From NCBI GenBank assembly GCA_964445575.1, contig CAYULB010000029.1:1-25372 (forward strand): DNA of 25,372 nt. The letters are read 5' to 3'. This document shows, piece after piece, positions 7,563-15,248 of this stretch. Position 1 is the stretch's first letter, and each line of letters starts with the position of its first letter. The notes under the pieces are model-generated. The model ran no database searches. It was not told the origin of the DNA and worked only from the letters and a program-made list of their open reading frames with translations. Origin of the DNA: WJMT01 sp964445575 (GTDB lineage: Bacteria; Acidobacteriota; Aminicenantia; Aminicenantales; Aminicenantaceae). The position numbers were made by a program, and so were the translations under genes.

Positions 7563-9455
7563 TTACTTTTTGTCAGCTGCCTTTTTCCCCGAAGATATTC
7601 GAGCTCCTTTGGCAGCCTGAAGCATAATATCTTGAATTCGAAAAACACATGAGTCAACATCTTCAACCAGGCCTTCCCTGAGCATCATGTTGTCCAGTAT
7701 CTGAGTCCCCAGCTGTTCAAGACTCTTTGATTTTGGGTTTTCTTTATAAATACGGACCATCTCTTTGATAAGTTTATGGTCAGGGTTTATTTCAAAAACC
7801 TTTTTTGAAAACTTATAGTCCTTATTGGCCATCTTCATTATTCTTTCCATCTGAACAGAAGGGCCATCTGAGGGATGCACCAATAGACAAGGATTCTCAA
7901 CAAGTCTTTTTGAAATCCGGACATCCTTCACCTTATCACCATAAAGCTGCTTTAAATATTTGATAAAATTATCTACATCCTTTAAATAGGCCTGGCTCTT
8001 TCTTTTCTCTTCTTCTTGTTTTACTTCAATATCAGCACTTTCTGCCATTTTAAAGGGCTTGTCTTTATATTCTTGAAGATGTTCAAAAACAAACTCATCT
8101 AAAGGGTCATACAAATACAAAACTTCAACATCTTTTTTCTGAAAAGCTTCCAATGCCGGATTCTTTTCAATGGCTTCTTTATCCGATCCGCTGGCATAAT
8201 AGATCTCTTTTTGATCGCCGGGCATTCTCTCTATGTATGAATCCAGGTCTGTATATTCTTCCTCTCTTTTTGATGAGGGAAAAATGAGAAGCTGTGACAG
8301 CTTCTCTCTGTTCTCAAAGTCACTGACTATTCCTTCTTTCAAGTTTTGGCTAAAATTGTCCCAAATCCGCTGGTATTTTTCTTGATCATCTTTTTTTATT
8401 TTTATCAGCTCGGAAATGAGTTTTTTTATTATATGTTTCTTTATTTTATTGATTTTAATATCATTTTGGACTGTTTCTCTAGATATATTCAAAGGAATCT
8501 CCTCTGAATCAATAACTCCCTTTATAAAACGAAGATAATCCGGCATAACATCACGGCTGCTTTTCTGGATCAAAACTTTTCTGGAATACAGGTCAACTCC
8601 AGGAGGAGACCTAAAAAAACCTGCCTTTTCCATGGAAGACTTTGGAATAAATAAAATCGCATTGAACTGAACCGGCGCATCCGAGGATAAATGCAAATAT
8701 GTTTCAGGCTCCTCCTGCAAATTGCTGAAGAATTTATAAAATTCAACATAATCTTTTTTCTTAAGAGCTGTCTTGGGTTGAGTCCAAATTGCTTCTGCTG
8801 CCTGAAATTTCTCCTTTTCTATATATATTGGGAACGGCACAAATTTTGAGTACTTTAATAGGATTGTTTTAATTCTCTGCTTTTCGAGAAATTCTTGCTG
8901 GTCTTCTTTCAAAAAGACTTCTATCCTGGTCCCTCCCTTCTTCTTTACCGCCTGTTCAATGGTATAGTTTGTGTCTCCGGTTGATTTCCACAAGTAAGCA
9001 CGGCTTCCTTTCTTATAATATTTGGTATAAATATGGATTTCCTTGGCGACCATAAAAGTGGAATAAAATCCAACTCCAAACTTGCCAATAAGGTCCAGCT
9101 TCTCTTTGTCCTTTGCCTTTGACAGCTTCTTTAAAAAATCAACCGTCCCGGAGTGAGCAATGGTTCCTATGTTTTCTTTGAGGTCTTTTCGGGTCATGCC
9201 GATTCCCGTATCCTCAATGATCAACTTTTTCTGACTCTGGTTAAAGGAAATATCTATGCGAAGATCTTCATCTCTGTCTTCAACTTCAGCATCCGTCATG
9301 AGTTCAAACTGCATCTTATTCAAAGCATCTGCTGCATTTGAAATCAGTTCCCTCACAAACACTTCTTTGTTTTTGTATAAAGAATAAACAAGAATATTGA
9401 GCAACTGTTTGACTTCTGATTGAAATTCATATTCCTTTTTATTTTTCTGGGTCAT
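7563..9455 (-). CDS. htpG: Hsp90-type chaperone HtpG
   Basis: Cytosolic ATP-dependent chaperone. About 630 aa, matching bacterial HtpG. The GHKL ATP site is complete: ELISNAADAL (about 36-45), DTGIGM, NIGTIAHSGT and IGKFGVGFYS. The middle domain carries NISRETVQND with its catalytic-loop Arg, and the C-terminal dimerisation domain follows; there is no long acidic linker, as usual for bacteria. Two in-frame ATGs are possible. The one at 9459-9461 overlaps the upstream stop as ATGA but abuts the SD AAGGAG directly, whereas the second at 9453-9455 has 6-nt spacing and is preferred (two residues shorter). Its position between a yacL-type gene and ispD is unusual. Confidence 0.96.
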   Translation of the reverse strand: MTQKNKKEYEFQSEVKQLLNILVYSLYKNKEVFVRELISNAADALNKMQFELMTDAEVEDRDEDLRIDISFNQSQKKLIIEDTGIGMTRKDLKENIGTIAHSGTVDFLKKLSKAKDKEKLDLIGKFGVGFYSTFMVAKEIHIYTKYYKKGSRAYLWKSTGDTNYTIEQAVKKKGGTRIEVFLKEDQQEFLEKQRIKTILLKYSKFVPFPIYIEKEKFQAAEAIWTQPKTALKKKDYVEFYKFFSNLQEEPETYLHLSSDAPVQFNAILFIPKSSMEKAGFFRSPPGVDLYSRKVLIQKSSRDVMPDYLRFIKGVIDSEEIPLNISRETVQNDIKINKIKKHIIKKLISELIKIKKDDQEKYQRIWDNFSQNLKEGIVSDFENREKLSQLLIFPSSKREEEYTDLDSYIERMPGDQKEIYYASGSDKEAIEKNPALEAFQKKDVEVLYLYDPLDEFVFEHLQEYKDKPFKMAESADIEVKQEEEKRKSQAYLKDVDNFIKYLKQLYGDKVKDVRISKRLVENPCLLVHPSDGPSVQMERIMKMANKDYKFSKKVFEINPDHKLIKEMVRIYKENPKSKSLEQLGTQILDNMMLREGLVEDVDSCVFRIQDIMLQAAKGARISSGKKAADKK

Positions 9456-9457
9456 TT

Positions 9458-10450
9458 TCATCTCCTTTCCGTATCTTCTTCATATCGACCAAAGATCATC
9501 TTGCCAACAGTTGTCTGTAAGACAGAAGTCACCGTCACGTCAATAGTATGGCCCACCATTTTCCTGGAATTGTCCACTACCACCATGGTTCCGTCATCTA
9601 GATAAGCTACCCCCTGATCTTTTTCTTTTCCCTCTTTCAAAATAAAAGCTTTGATCTTCTCACCAGGGAGAACCACTGGTTTTAAAGCATTCGCCAATTC
9701 GTTGATGTTAAGGACCTGTATCCCCTGAAGTTGAGCAATCTTATTCAAATTAAAGTCGTTGGTGATGATCTTTGCGTCCATCTGCTTGGCTAATTCAATC
9801 AATTTTGAATCAACCTCTTTTATATCAGCAAAATCCTCTTCAGAAATGGTTACACTAATCTGCGGGGATTTTTGCAAACGGTCTAAAACATCCAGGCCTC
9901 TTCTCCCTCTTTGTCTTTTAACTCCATCCGAGGAATCCGCCACCAGCTGCAGCTCCTTTAGTACAAATTGGGGGATTATCAAGTTTCCTTCAATAAAATA
10001 AGAATCTGCTATATCAGCTATCCGGCCGTCAATAATAACACTGGTATCCAGGATTTTATGATCCTTGCCTAAATTTTTTTCTTTGAAAAAGTAAAAAAAA
10101 TGGTTCGGACTAAACCACTCGGGCTTTCTTGCGCCAATCAAGAATCCAATATAAGGAAAAATTACTAGAAAAAACACTTTAAAAAAGGCGGCTGTTTGAT
10201 CCTTTAAAATAGTCTGGTAAACCGCTCCCAGCAGCCATCCAAAAAATACCCCCCCTAAAGTGCCCACAGTCACTCCCCAGATAGTGCTAAAGTGGCTTTT
10301 CCTAATTTTAAGCTCAAGCAAGAGAACCAATATACTCACAATAAAACCAGCTGCGGCTCCATAATAATTGGGGATTCCAAACGGACACAGAAAATAGCCA
10401 GTAGAGGTAATGATTGCGACGACCAATACCCTAAAAATAAAAATGCCCAT
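9458..10450 (-). CDS. Membrane PIN-TRAM domain protein, YacL type (putative ribonuclease)
   Basis: Family members join an N-terminal membrane domain to a PIN nuclease fold and an RNA-binding TRAM domain; the substrate is not established. The 330-aa protein has four predicted membrane segments in residues 1-107. The PIN domain is about 131-253, with acidic residues placed for metal binding: Asp135 in LDTSVIIDGR, Glu166, Asp214 and Asp232 in ITND. The TRAM domain is about 259-322 (PGEKIKAF to TVGKMIFGR). All catalytic positions appear intact. In Bacillus the homologue yacL lies between disA and ispD; here radA precedes it directly. A 56-nt gap to radA contains an inverted repeat and a TATAAT, so a secondary promoter is possible. 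Confidence 0.9.
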   Translation of the reverse strand: MGIFIFRVLVVAIITSTGYFLCPFGIPNYYGAAAGFIVSILVLLLELKIRKSHFSTIWGVTVGTLGGVFFGWLLGAVYQTILKDQTAAFFKVFFLVIFPYIGFLIGARKPEWFSPNHFFYFFKEKNLGKDHKILDTSVIIDGRIADIADSYFIEGNLIIPQFVLKELQLVADSSDGVKRQRGRRGLDVLDRLQKSPQISVTISEEDFADIKEVDSKLIELAKQMDAKIITNDFNLNKIAQLQGIQVLNINELANALKPVVLPGEKIKAFILKEGKEKDQGVAYLDDGTMVVVDNSRKMVGHTIDVTVTSVLQTTVGKMIFGRYEEDTERR

Positions 10451-10468
10451 AACTCAATCCTTATTATG

Positions 10469-10492
10469 AATAGTTATTATGTTAGAACTATT
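10469..10492. repeat. 7-bp inverted repeat between radA and the PIN-TRAM gene
   Basis: AATAGTT (10469-10475) and AACTATT (10486-10492) are perfect inverted copies around a 10-nt AT-rich loop. On the minus strand a perfect TATAAT (10490-10495) overlaps the outer arm, but no convincing -35 lies 17 nt upstream. It could be an operator, a weak mRNA hairpin or chance. Confidence 0.4.
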
Positions 10493-10506
10493 ATATAAAT
10501 TTTTGC

Positions 10507-11865
10507 TTAAAAAAGCACCTCTACCGCTTCTCGAATGCTTTTGACTCCAACAAGTTCTATGCCTTCAATCTTCTCTCTTCTCAATTCCGAAAGATTCCCC
10601 TCTGGCAGCACCGCGGACTTAAACCCCAGTGAAGAAGCCTCCTTTATTCTTGCTAAGGTCTGGTTTATAGACCTGACTTCTCCACTTAATCCAATTTCTC
10701 CAAATAGGGTAAGGTCCAGAGGAACAGGTTTATTTTTGATACAGGAAACCAGGGCTGCCAGAATTCCTAGGTCTGCAGCAGGTTCTTTTATGTGCAGCCC
10801 TCCGGCAATATTCATGTGAATGTCCTGTCCTCCAAACCCAAATCCCAGCTTCTTTTCTATTACAGCCAAGAGCATGGCTGTCCGGTAGTGATCAAGCCCT
10901 ATGGTCATCCTTCTGGGATTTCCGACAAACAAGGTTGAAGAGACCAAAGCTTGAACCTCGGCTAAAAGCGGGCGGGAGCCTTTGATAGTGCAGGTTACCG
11001 CACTTCCGGGCTCCCCTTCAGGTCTTTCCCTTAGAAAAAAAGCTGACGGATTGGCGATAGCTCTCAACCCCGTTGATTCCATATTAAAGACGGCTATCTC
11101 AGAAACCGGGCCAAATCGATTTTTAAAGGCTCTTAAAATTCTGTGACTGTGGTCTCGTTCCCCTTCAAAATAAAGGACAACATCCACCATGTGTTCTAAA
11201 GACTTGGGCCCTGCTAAAGAGCCTTCTTTTGTAATGTGTCCCACTAAAAAAGAACAGATGTTATTCTTTTTGGCAAACCTGAAAATCTGGTTGGTGACTT
11301 CACGGACCTGGCTTATGGTACCTGTGCTGGAGGAAAGTTTGGAGGAAAAAACAGTCTGGACCGAATCTAAAATAAATACTTGAGGTTTTAGATTCAAGGC
11401 ATATGAAAGGATCTTTTCTAGACTTGTCTCTGCCAGCAGATACAATTCCCCCTGACCCATTCCCAGTCTTTCCCCTCTCATCTTCATCTGCTCCAAAGAT
11501 TCTTCGCTTGAGACATAAAGCACTTTTTTCCCCTCTGCTGAAAAATCCCGGCTGGCCTGCAGCAGCAGAGTGGATTTTCCAATTCCTGGTTCCCCTCCGA
11601 TCAGCACTAAAGAACCGAGAACGATTCCTCCTCCTAAGACCCGATTCAATTCACTCATTTTTATTTTAAGACGCTGTTTGTCAGAATATATTATGTCCTT
11701 ATAAAGCACAGGCTTAGAAGGAGGAAAGGACAGCTCTTCTGCAGCAGGCTCCTCAATCTCTTCAATCAGAGTGCTCCATTCTCCACAGCCCGGACATTTC
11801 CCCAGCCACTTGGGGGAATGAAATCCGCAGTTCTGACACACAAAAAATGATTTGTTTTTATTCAT
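10507..11865 (-). CDS. radA: DNA repair ATPase/helicase RadA (Sms)
   Basis: RecA-like branch-migration helicase acting in recombinational repair. The 452-aa protein has the full bacterial RadA plan. An N-terminal C4 zinc finger uses Cys10, Cys13, Cys24 and Cys27. The RecA core has Walker A GEPGIGKST (91-99) and Walker B VFILDSVQ (163-170). The RadA-specific KNRFG motif is intact (248-252). The C-terminal domain is the Lon-protease-like fold (about 275-452), usually lacking protease activity. The ATG lies 36 nt after the dnaB stop with only a weak GGGA SD. In Bacillus radA begins the conserved disA-yacL-ispD-ispF-gltX series; disA is absent here. Confidence 0.96.
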   Translation of the reverse strand: MNKNKSFFVCQNCGFHSPKWLGKCPGCGEWSTLIEEIEEPAAEELSFPPSKPVLYKDIIYSDKQRLKIKMSELNRVLGGGIVLGSLVLIGGEPGIGKSTLLLQASRDFSAEGKKVLYVSSEESLEQMKMRGERLGMGQGELYLLAETSLEKILSYALNLKPQVFILDSVQTVFSSKLSSSTGTISQVREVTNQIFRFAKKNNICSFLVGHITKEGSLAGPKSLEHMVDVVLYFEGERDHSHRILRAFKNRFGPVSEIAVFNMESTGLRAIANPSAFFLRERPEGEPGSAVTCTIKGSRPLLAEVQALVSSTLFVGNPRRMTIGLDHYRTAMLLAVIEKKLGFGFGGQDIHMNIAGGLHIKEPAADLGILAALVSCIKNKPVPLDLTLFGEIGLSGEVRSINQTLARIKEASSLGFKSAVLPEGNLSELRREKIEGIELVGVKSIREAVEVLF

Positions 11866-11901
11866 GGTCTTAATCCCATTCCCGGTAGTCTTGCCAATCG
11901 G

Positions 11902-13257
11902 TTATTCTTCAGCCGCATGAAACTCTCTGTTGCTGAACCTGGCAAACTTGTTTAAAAAGGCAAGAGAAACTCTTCCTGTAGGCCCGTTCCTCTGCTTAGC
12001 GATAATGATTTCTGCAATACCTCTAAGGGTTTCATCGCCTGGCTCATAAATTTCAGGACGGAATATAAAGATAACCACATCAGCATCCTGCTCAATAGCT
12101 CCAGATTCTCTCAAGTCTGACAGTTGAGGAATGGGTTTTGAACGACCTTTCTCAGGAGCTCTGCTCAGCTGGGAAATCCCTATCACTGGAATTTGCAGCT
12201 CTTTGGCGAGCTCCTTCAAAGAACGAGAAATGAACGAGATCTCCTGATTTCTGTTTTCAAAACGGCCCCCTGCCCGCATGAGCTGCATGTAATCAACAAA
12301 AAGAATATCCAGGTTCTGCTCCATCTTTAACCTTCTTGCTTTTGCTTTCATTTCAATAACAGAAAGCGCTGGGGTCTCATCCACATATATTTCTGATTTT
12401 GAAATATTTTCAGCTGATTTCTGAAGTTCTTTAAATTCCCTTTCACTAAGAAATCCTGTTCTCACCTTGTGAAGGTCAACCTTTGCCTCTGAACACAACA
12501 GGCGCAGGGCTAACTGCTCTTTTGACATCTCCAAAGAAAAGAATCCGGCTGAATAATCTGTATTCAGACCAACATGTTGGGATATATTCAAGCAGAGGGC
12601 TGTTTTTCCCATGGAAGGACGGGCTGCCACTACAATAAATTCAGAATTATGAAATCCAGCAGTAATGCTGTCTAAATCTCTAAAACCACTGGGAATGCCT
12701 GTCACCGCCTCCTGACGGTTCCGCAAAGAATCAATGGTATTCAAGGCTTCCTGAGTTAAAGTCTTTATAGGCAAAAATCCAGGTTTTATTCTCTGCTCTG
12801 CAACATCTATGATCGCAGACTGAGCTCTCTCTAAAAGCTGGTCTGCGTCTTCCTTCTGCCCATAACTGGCGGATATGATCTCTGAAGAAGAAGCAATAAG
12901 CCTTCTGAGCAATGCTTTTTCCTTTATGATCCTCGCATGATACTCGATGTTCAAGCTTTTAGGAACCCCATCCATCAACGAAGAAAGATAGGACACCCCC
13001 CCTACTTCCTCAAGAATCCCTTCCTTTTTAAGTTCTTCGGCAAGGGTAAGCAAATCTACAGGGCGTCCCTTGTCAACCAAGGATTCGATTGCTTTCAAAA
13101 TGCTGCGGTTTGCTTCTTTATAAAAATCTTCAATGGAAATAATGGAAAGGACCACATTTAGGTTTTTGTTGTTTACCAGAATACCCCCCAGGACAGTTTT
13201 TTCTGTCTCAGGGCTGTGAGGAGGAGTTTTTTTTAAAAACGTAAAATCTAAGTTCAT
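11902..13257 (-). CDS. dnaB: Replicative DNA helicase DnaB
   Basis: Hexameric 5'-3' helicase at the replication fork, loaded by an initiator/loader and partnered with DnaG. 451 aa, normal length, with no intein insertion. The N-terminal primase-interacting domain is about residues 12-115 (SPETEKTVLGGIL, EDFYKEANRSI). The RecA-like motor has Walker A ARPSMGKTA (212-220), Walker B LDILFVDYMQLM, the H3-type GISQLSRAPEKR-like segment and the H4 motif DADVVIFIFRPEIY. The closing AKQRNGPTGRV contains the expected arginine finger. It follows rplI by 9 nt; rpsF-rpsR-rplI-dnaB is a widespread order that links ribosome and replication genes. Confidence 0.97.
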   Translation of the reverse strand: MNLDFTFLKKTPPHSPETEKTVLGGILVNNKNLNVVLSIISIEDFYKEANRSILKAIESLVDKGRPVDLLTLAEELKKEGILEEVGGVSYLSSLMDGVPKSLNIEYHARIIKEKALLRRLIASSSEIISASYGQKEDADQLLERAQSAIIDVAEQRIKPGFLPIKTLTQEALNTIDSLRNRQEAVTGIPSGFRDLDSITAGFHNSEFIVVAARPSMGKTALCLNISQHVGLNTDYSAGFFSLEMSKEQLALRLLCSEAKVDLHKVRTGFLSEREFKELQKSAENISKSEIYVDETPALSVIEMKAKARRLKMEQNLDILFVDYMQLMRAGGRFENRNQEISFISRSLKELAKELQIPVIGISQLSRAPEKGRSKPIPQLSDLRESGAIEQDADVVIFIFRPEIYEPGDETLRGIAEIIIAKQRNGPTGRVSLAFLNKFARFSNREFHAAEE

Positions 13258-13266
13258 AACTCCTGC

Positions 13267-13851
13267 TTATTCTTTTTTCTTGCTGTCTTTTTTGGGTTTG
13301 TCCTTAATTTGCTTTTTCGCCTGGCTCTCCTCTTCTTTCTTTTTTTGTTCCTTTTCTTGCGTTTCTTCCTCTTTTTTCGCTTCGGCCGCTTTTTCTTCTT
13401 CCTCCTCGCCTTCTTTCTTTACCTCTACCTTAACTTCCCCTTTATATTCCTGAAAAACTTTCACCGGTACAGTATGGGTTCCAAGCTTTTTTATGGGTTC
13501 GTCCATCAAAATCCTCTTTCTGTCAATATCAAAATCCTGTTTTTCTAAAGCTTCTTTAATGTCACTTGCGCTTACAGAGCCGTAAATAGTATCTTTTTCG
13601 CCGGTCTTTCTTTTAAAAGTGAGCTGGGTGTTATTCAACCTCTCAATGACTTTATTGTAGGACTCCATTTCCTTTTCAAAGCCTTTTTTGAGAGCTTTCT
13701 GCTCGATTTCTATCATCTTCATGTTTGATGGAGTCACCCGAATTCCGAACTTCTTTGGAATCAAATAATTCCTCCCATACCCGGGAGCAACCTCTACAAT
13801 ATCACCTTTTTTTCCTAGGTTCTCGATGTTTTCTTTTAAAAGTAGCTTCAT
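13267..13851 (-). CDS. rplI: 50S ribosomal protein L9 with charged C-terminal extension
   Basis: Large-subunit protein binding 23S rRNA near the L1 stalk. The N-terminal domain has the canonical MKLLLKENIENLGKKGD and VAPGYGRNYLIPKKF, followed by the long connecting helix and the C-terminal globular domain (to about residue 147, with the GSVSASDI segment). E. coli L9 is about 149 aa; this one is 194 because of a tail of about 47 residues made almost only of E, K, Q, A and D. The tail's DNA is a polypurine/polypyrimidine tract. A strong GGAGG SD precedes the ATG. It is followed by dnaB after 9 nt. Confidence 0.96.
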   Translation of the reverse strand: MKLLLKENIENLGKKGDIVEVAPGYGRNYLIPKKFGIRVTPSNMKMIEIEQKALKKGFEKEMESYNKVIERLNNTQLTFKRKTGEKDTIYGSVSASDIKEALEKQDFDIDRKRILMDEPIKKLGTHTVPVKVFQEYKGEVKVEVKKEGEEEEEKAAEAKKEEETQEKEQKKKEEESQAKKQIKDKPKKDSKKKE

Positions 13852-13871
13852 TTTGCCTCCGATATACAGTT

Positions 13872-14123
13872 TTAATCTGCGATATAAGGCAGCAGTGCCA
13901 AATGCCTTGCTCTTTTAATTGCCTTGGTGAGCTTCCGCTGATGATAAGCACAAGTCCCTGTTACCCTGCGGGGAGATATCTTGCCTCTTTCTGGAACATA
14001 TCTCTTTAAAATATCAATGTCTTTAAAGTCAATGTCCTTCATATTGTTTTTACAAAACCAGCAGTATTTCCTCCTTCGGGAAAAGTATCTTCTCGGTCTT
14101 TTTGAATCTTTTTTAGGGGTCAT
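13872..14123 (-). CDS. rpsR: 30S ribosomal protein S18, zinc-binding (C+) type
   Basis: Small-subunit platform protein that binds 16S rRNA with S6. 83 aa, with a basic N-terminus (KKDSKRPRRYFSRRRKYC), the family motif DIDILKRYVPERGKI, and the RRVTGTCAYHQRKLTKAIKRAR signature (given in two halves: TGTCAYHQRKL and TKAIKRARHLALLPY). Cys21 and Cys24 (YCWFC) plus Cys and His in TCAYH make it a C+ form able to bind zinc, unlike E. coli S18. It begins 2 nt after the rpsF stop with an AAGGAG-type SD inside the rpsF end, implying coupling and balanced S6:S18 output. Confidence 0.97.
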   Translation of the reverse strand: MTPKKDSKRPRRYFSRRRKYCWFCKNNMKDIDFKDIDILKRYVPERGKISPRRVTGTCAYHQRKLTKAIKRARHLALLPYIAD

Positions 14124-14125
14124 CT

Positions 14126-14599
14126 TTATTCTTCTCCTTCCTTCGTCTTATTGATTTCTTTTTCCTTTGCTTTTTTGTCTGGAGCTGCTTTGGTGCTCGT
14201 GTCTTTGTCCGGTTTCTTTTGGTTTTCTTTTTTCTCTGGCTTTTCTTCCGTTTCCTTCTTAGGGGCCGGTTTCTTCTTTTCTGGCTTCTTCTTTTCCTCC
14301 TCCATCAAAGGAAGTTCTTCTTTTTTTAAGGTCAAATGCCGGATTATAGCTTCTTTTTGCTTAAACTGACGTTCCAATTCAGCATATGTCGCGGGGGTCC
14401 CTTCATAATAGAAAAAAACATAAAAAGCAGAGTCATGCTTTTTTATAAGATAAGCAAGCTTCCGCTTCCCCCATTTATCCACATGGACCATTTTGCCTTT
14501 GTTGTTTTTGACCACATCTTCCATCTGGCCGATCAACTGTTCTGTTTCTTCCTCGGAAAGGTCGGGGGCGATTAAAAAACCTGTTTCGTAATATCTCAT
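14126..14599 (-). CDS. rpsF: 30S ribosomal protein S6 with long charged C-terminal tail
   Basis: S18 partner on the 30S platform. The core is residues 1 to about 95: MRYYETGFLIAPDLSEE, WGKRKLAYLIKKHDSAFYVFFYY and LERQFKQKEAIIRHLTLK are the expected S6 strands and helices. Beyond residue 95 comes a low-complexity tail of about 60 residues rich in K, E, P and T. E. coli S6 receives post-translational glutamates at its C-terminus; here a longer charged tail is simply encoded. The start has a strong AAGGAGG SD, and a perfect hairpin lies 24 nt upstream of the start. The pth-rpsF gap of 70 nt is one of the larger ones in the cluster, so a promoter or regulator could sit there. Confidence 0.96.
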   Translation of the reverse strand: MRYYETGFLIAPDLSEEETEQLIGQMEDVVKNNKGKMVHVDKWGKRKLAYLIKKHDSAFYVFFYYEGTPATYAELERQFKQKEAIIRHLTLKKEELPLMEEEKKKPEKKKPAPKKETEEKPEKKENQKKPDKDTSTKAAPDKKAKEKEINKTKEGEE

Positions 14600-14622
14600 A
14601 CTTTCCTCCTTATGGCTATTCA

Positions 14623-14646
14623 GCTCCTCTTCTTTAGAAGAGGAGC
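14623..14646 (-). promoter_or_regulatory. Perfect hairpin in the rpsF leader
   Basis: GCTCCTCTTCT (14623-14633) and AGAAGAGGAGC (14636-14646) are exact inverted copies, so the mRNA can form a stem of 9-10 bp with a 4-6-nt loop. There is no T-run after it on either strand, which argues against an intrinsic terminator. It lies between pth and the rpsF SD, and one arm contains GAGGAG, an SD-like sequence that would be hidden in the stem. It may stabilise a processed rpsF mRNA end or regulate rpsF; the CCG bulge of known S6:S18 leaders was not seen. Confidence 0.6.
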
Positions 14647-14669
14647 AAGGGGCAAATTGCTTTTTCTAA

Positions 14670-15245
14670 CTAAACTTCACTCCTTTTTCTATTATACACA
14701 TTCATGGCTTCGTCTAAAGAGCGAGCCAAAATGATTTCTAGAGCTTGGACGGCCTTATCAAGGGTCTCTCGAAACAACGGTTTCTCTTCTTCTATAAAAG
14801 CCGACAGCACAAAATCAGCAGGGTCTATCCCTTCTGGGACAGGACCGATCCCAATTCTTATTCTGGGGAATCTTTGAGTCCCCAGCGCCTCAATCACAGA
14901 CTTAACTCCTTTATGAGTCCCGCTGCCTCCTCTTCTTCTAATTCTTATCTCTCCCAGTGGGATATCAAAGTCATCATGGGCCACAATCAGCTGTTCTAAA
15001 GGCACATGATGCTTCTCTTTAATCCTTTCCACTGCGGTTCCGCTCATATTCATAAAGACCCTGGATTTGGCCAGGAGAACATGCTTCCTCTCTCTTCTTG
15101 TTTCTGCTCCACGGAATTTTTTGTCCATAACTTTAAGAGGAGACTTCCATGTGTTTCCCAATTGATTGATAAACATAGCTCCTGCATTGTGTCGGGTCCA
15201 AGCATACTCCCTGCCAGGATTTCCAAGTCCCACTACTGCCCACAA
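14670..15245 (-). CDS. pth: Peptidyl-tRNA hydrolase
   Basis: Cytosolic esterase releasing tRNA from peptidyl-tRNA that drops off the ribosome. 191 aa, normal length. The family signature VGLGNPGREY (5-14), catalytic His19 in TRHNAGAMF, Asn66 in FMNMSG, and Asp91 in AHDDFDIPLG are all in place, with RIRRRGGSGTHKGVKS and FPRIRIGIG following. There is no ATG: the start is TTG at 15243-15245, fixed by AGGAG 6 nt upstream inside the rplY end and by the protein's alignment with family N-termini. The gap to rplY is 3 nt. The rplY-pth pair is conserved across many phyla. Confidence 0.95.
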   Translation of the reverse strand: MWAVVGLGNPGREYAWTRHNAGAMFINQLGNTWKSPLKVMDKKFRGAETRRERKHVLLAKSRVFMNMSGTAVERIKEKHHVPLEQLIVAHDDFDIPLGEIRIRRRGGSGTHKGVKSVIEALGTQRFPRIRIGIGPVPEGIDPADFVLSAFIEEEKPLFRETLDKAVQALEIILARSLDEAMNVYNRKRSEV

Positions 15246-15248
15246 ATA

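Noticed and set aside
14600..14669. Known S6:S18-binding rpsF leader motif
   Set aside because: A strong hairpin exists but the characteristic CCG in a bulge is not present, so I do not call the known element.
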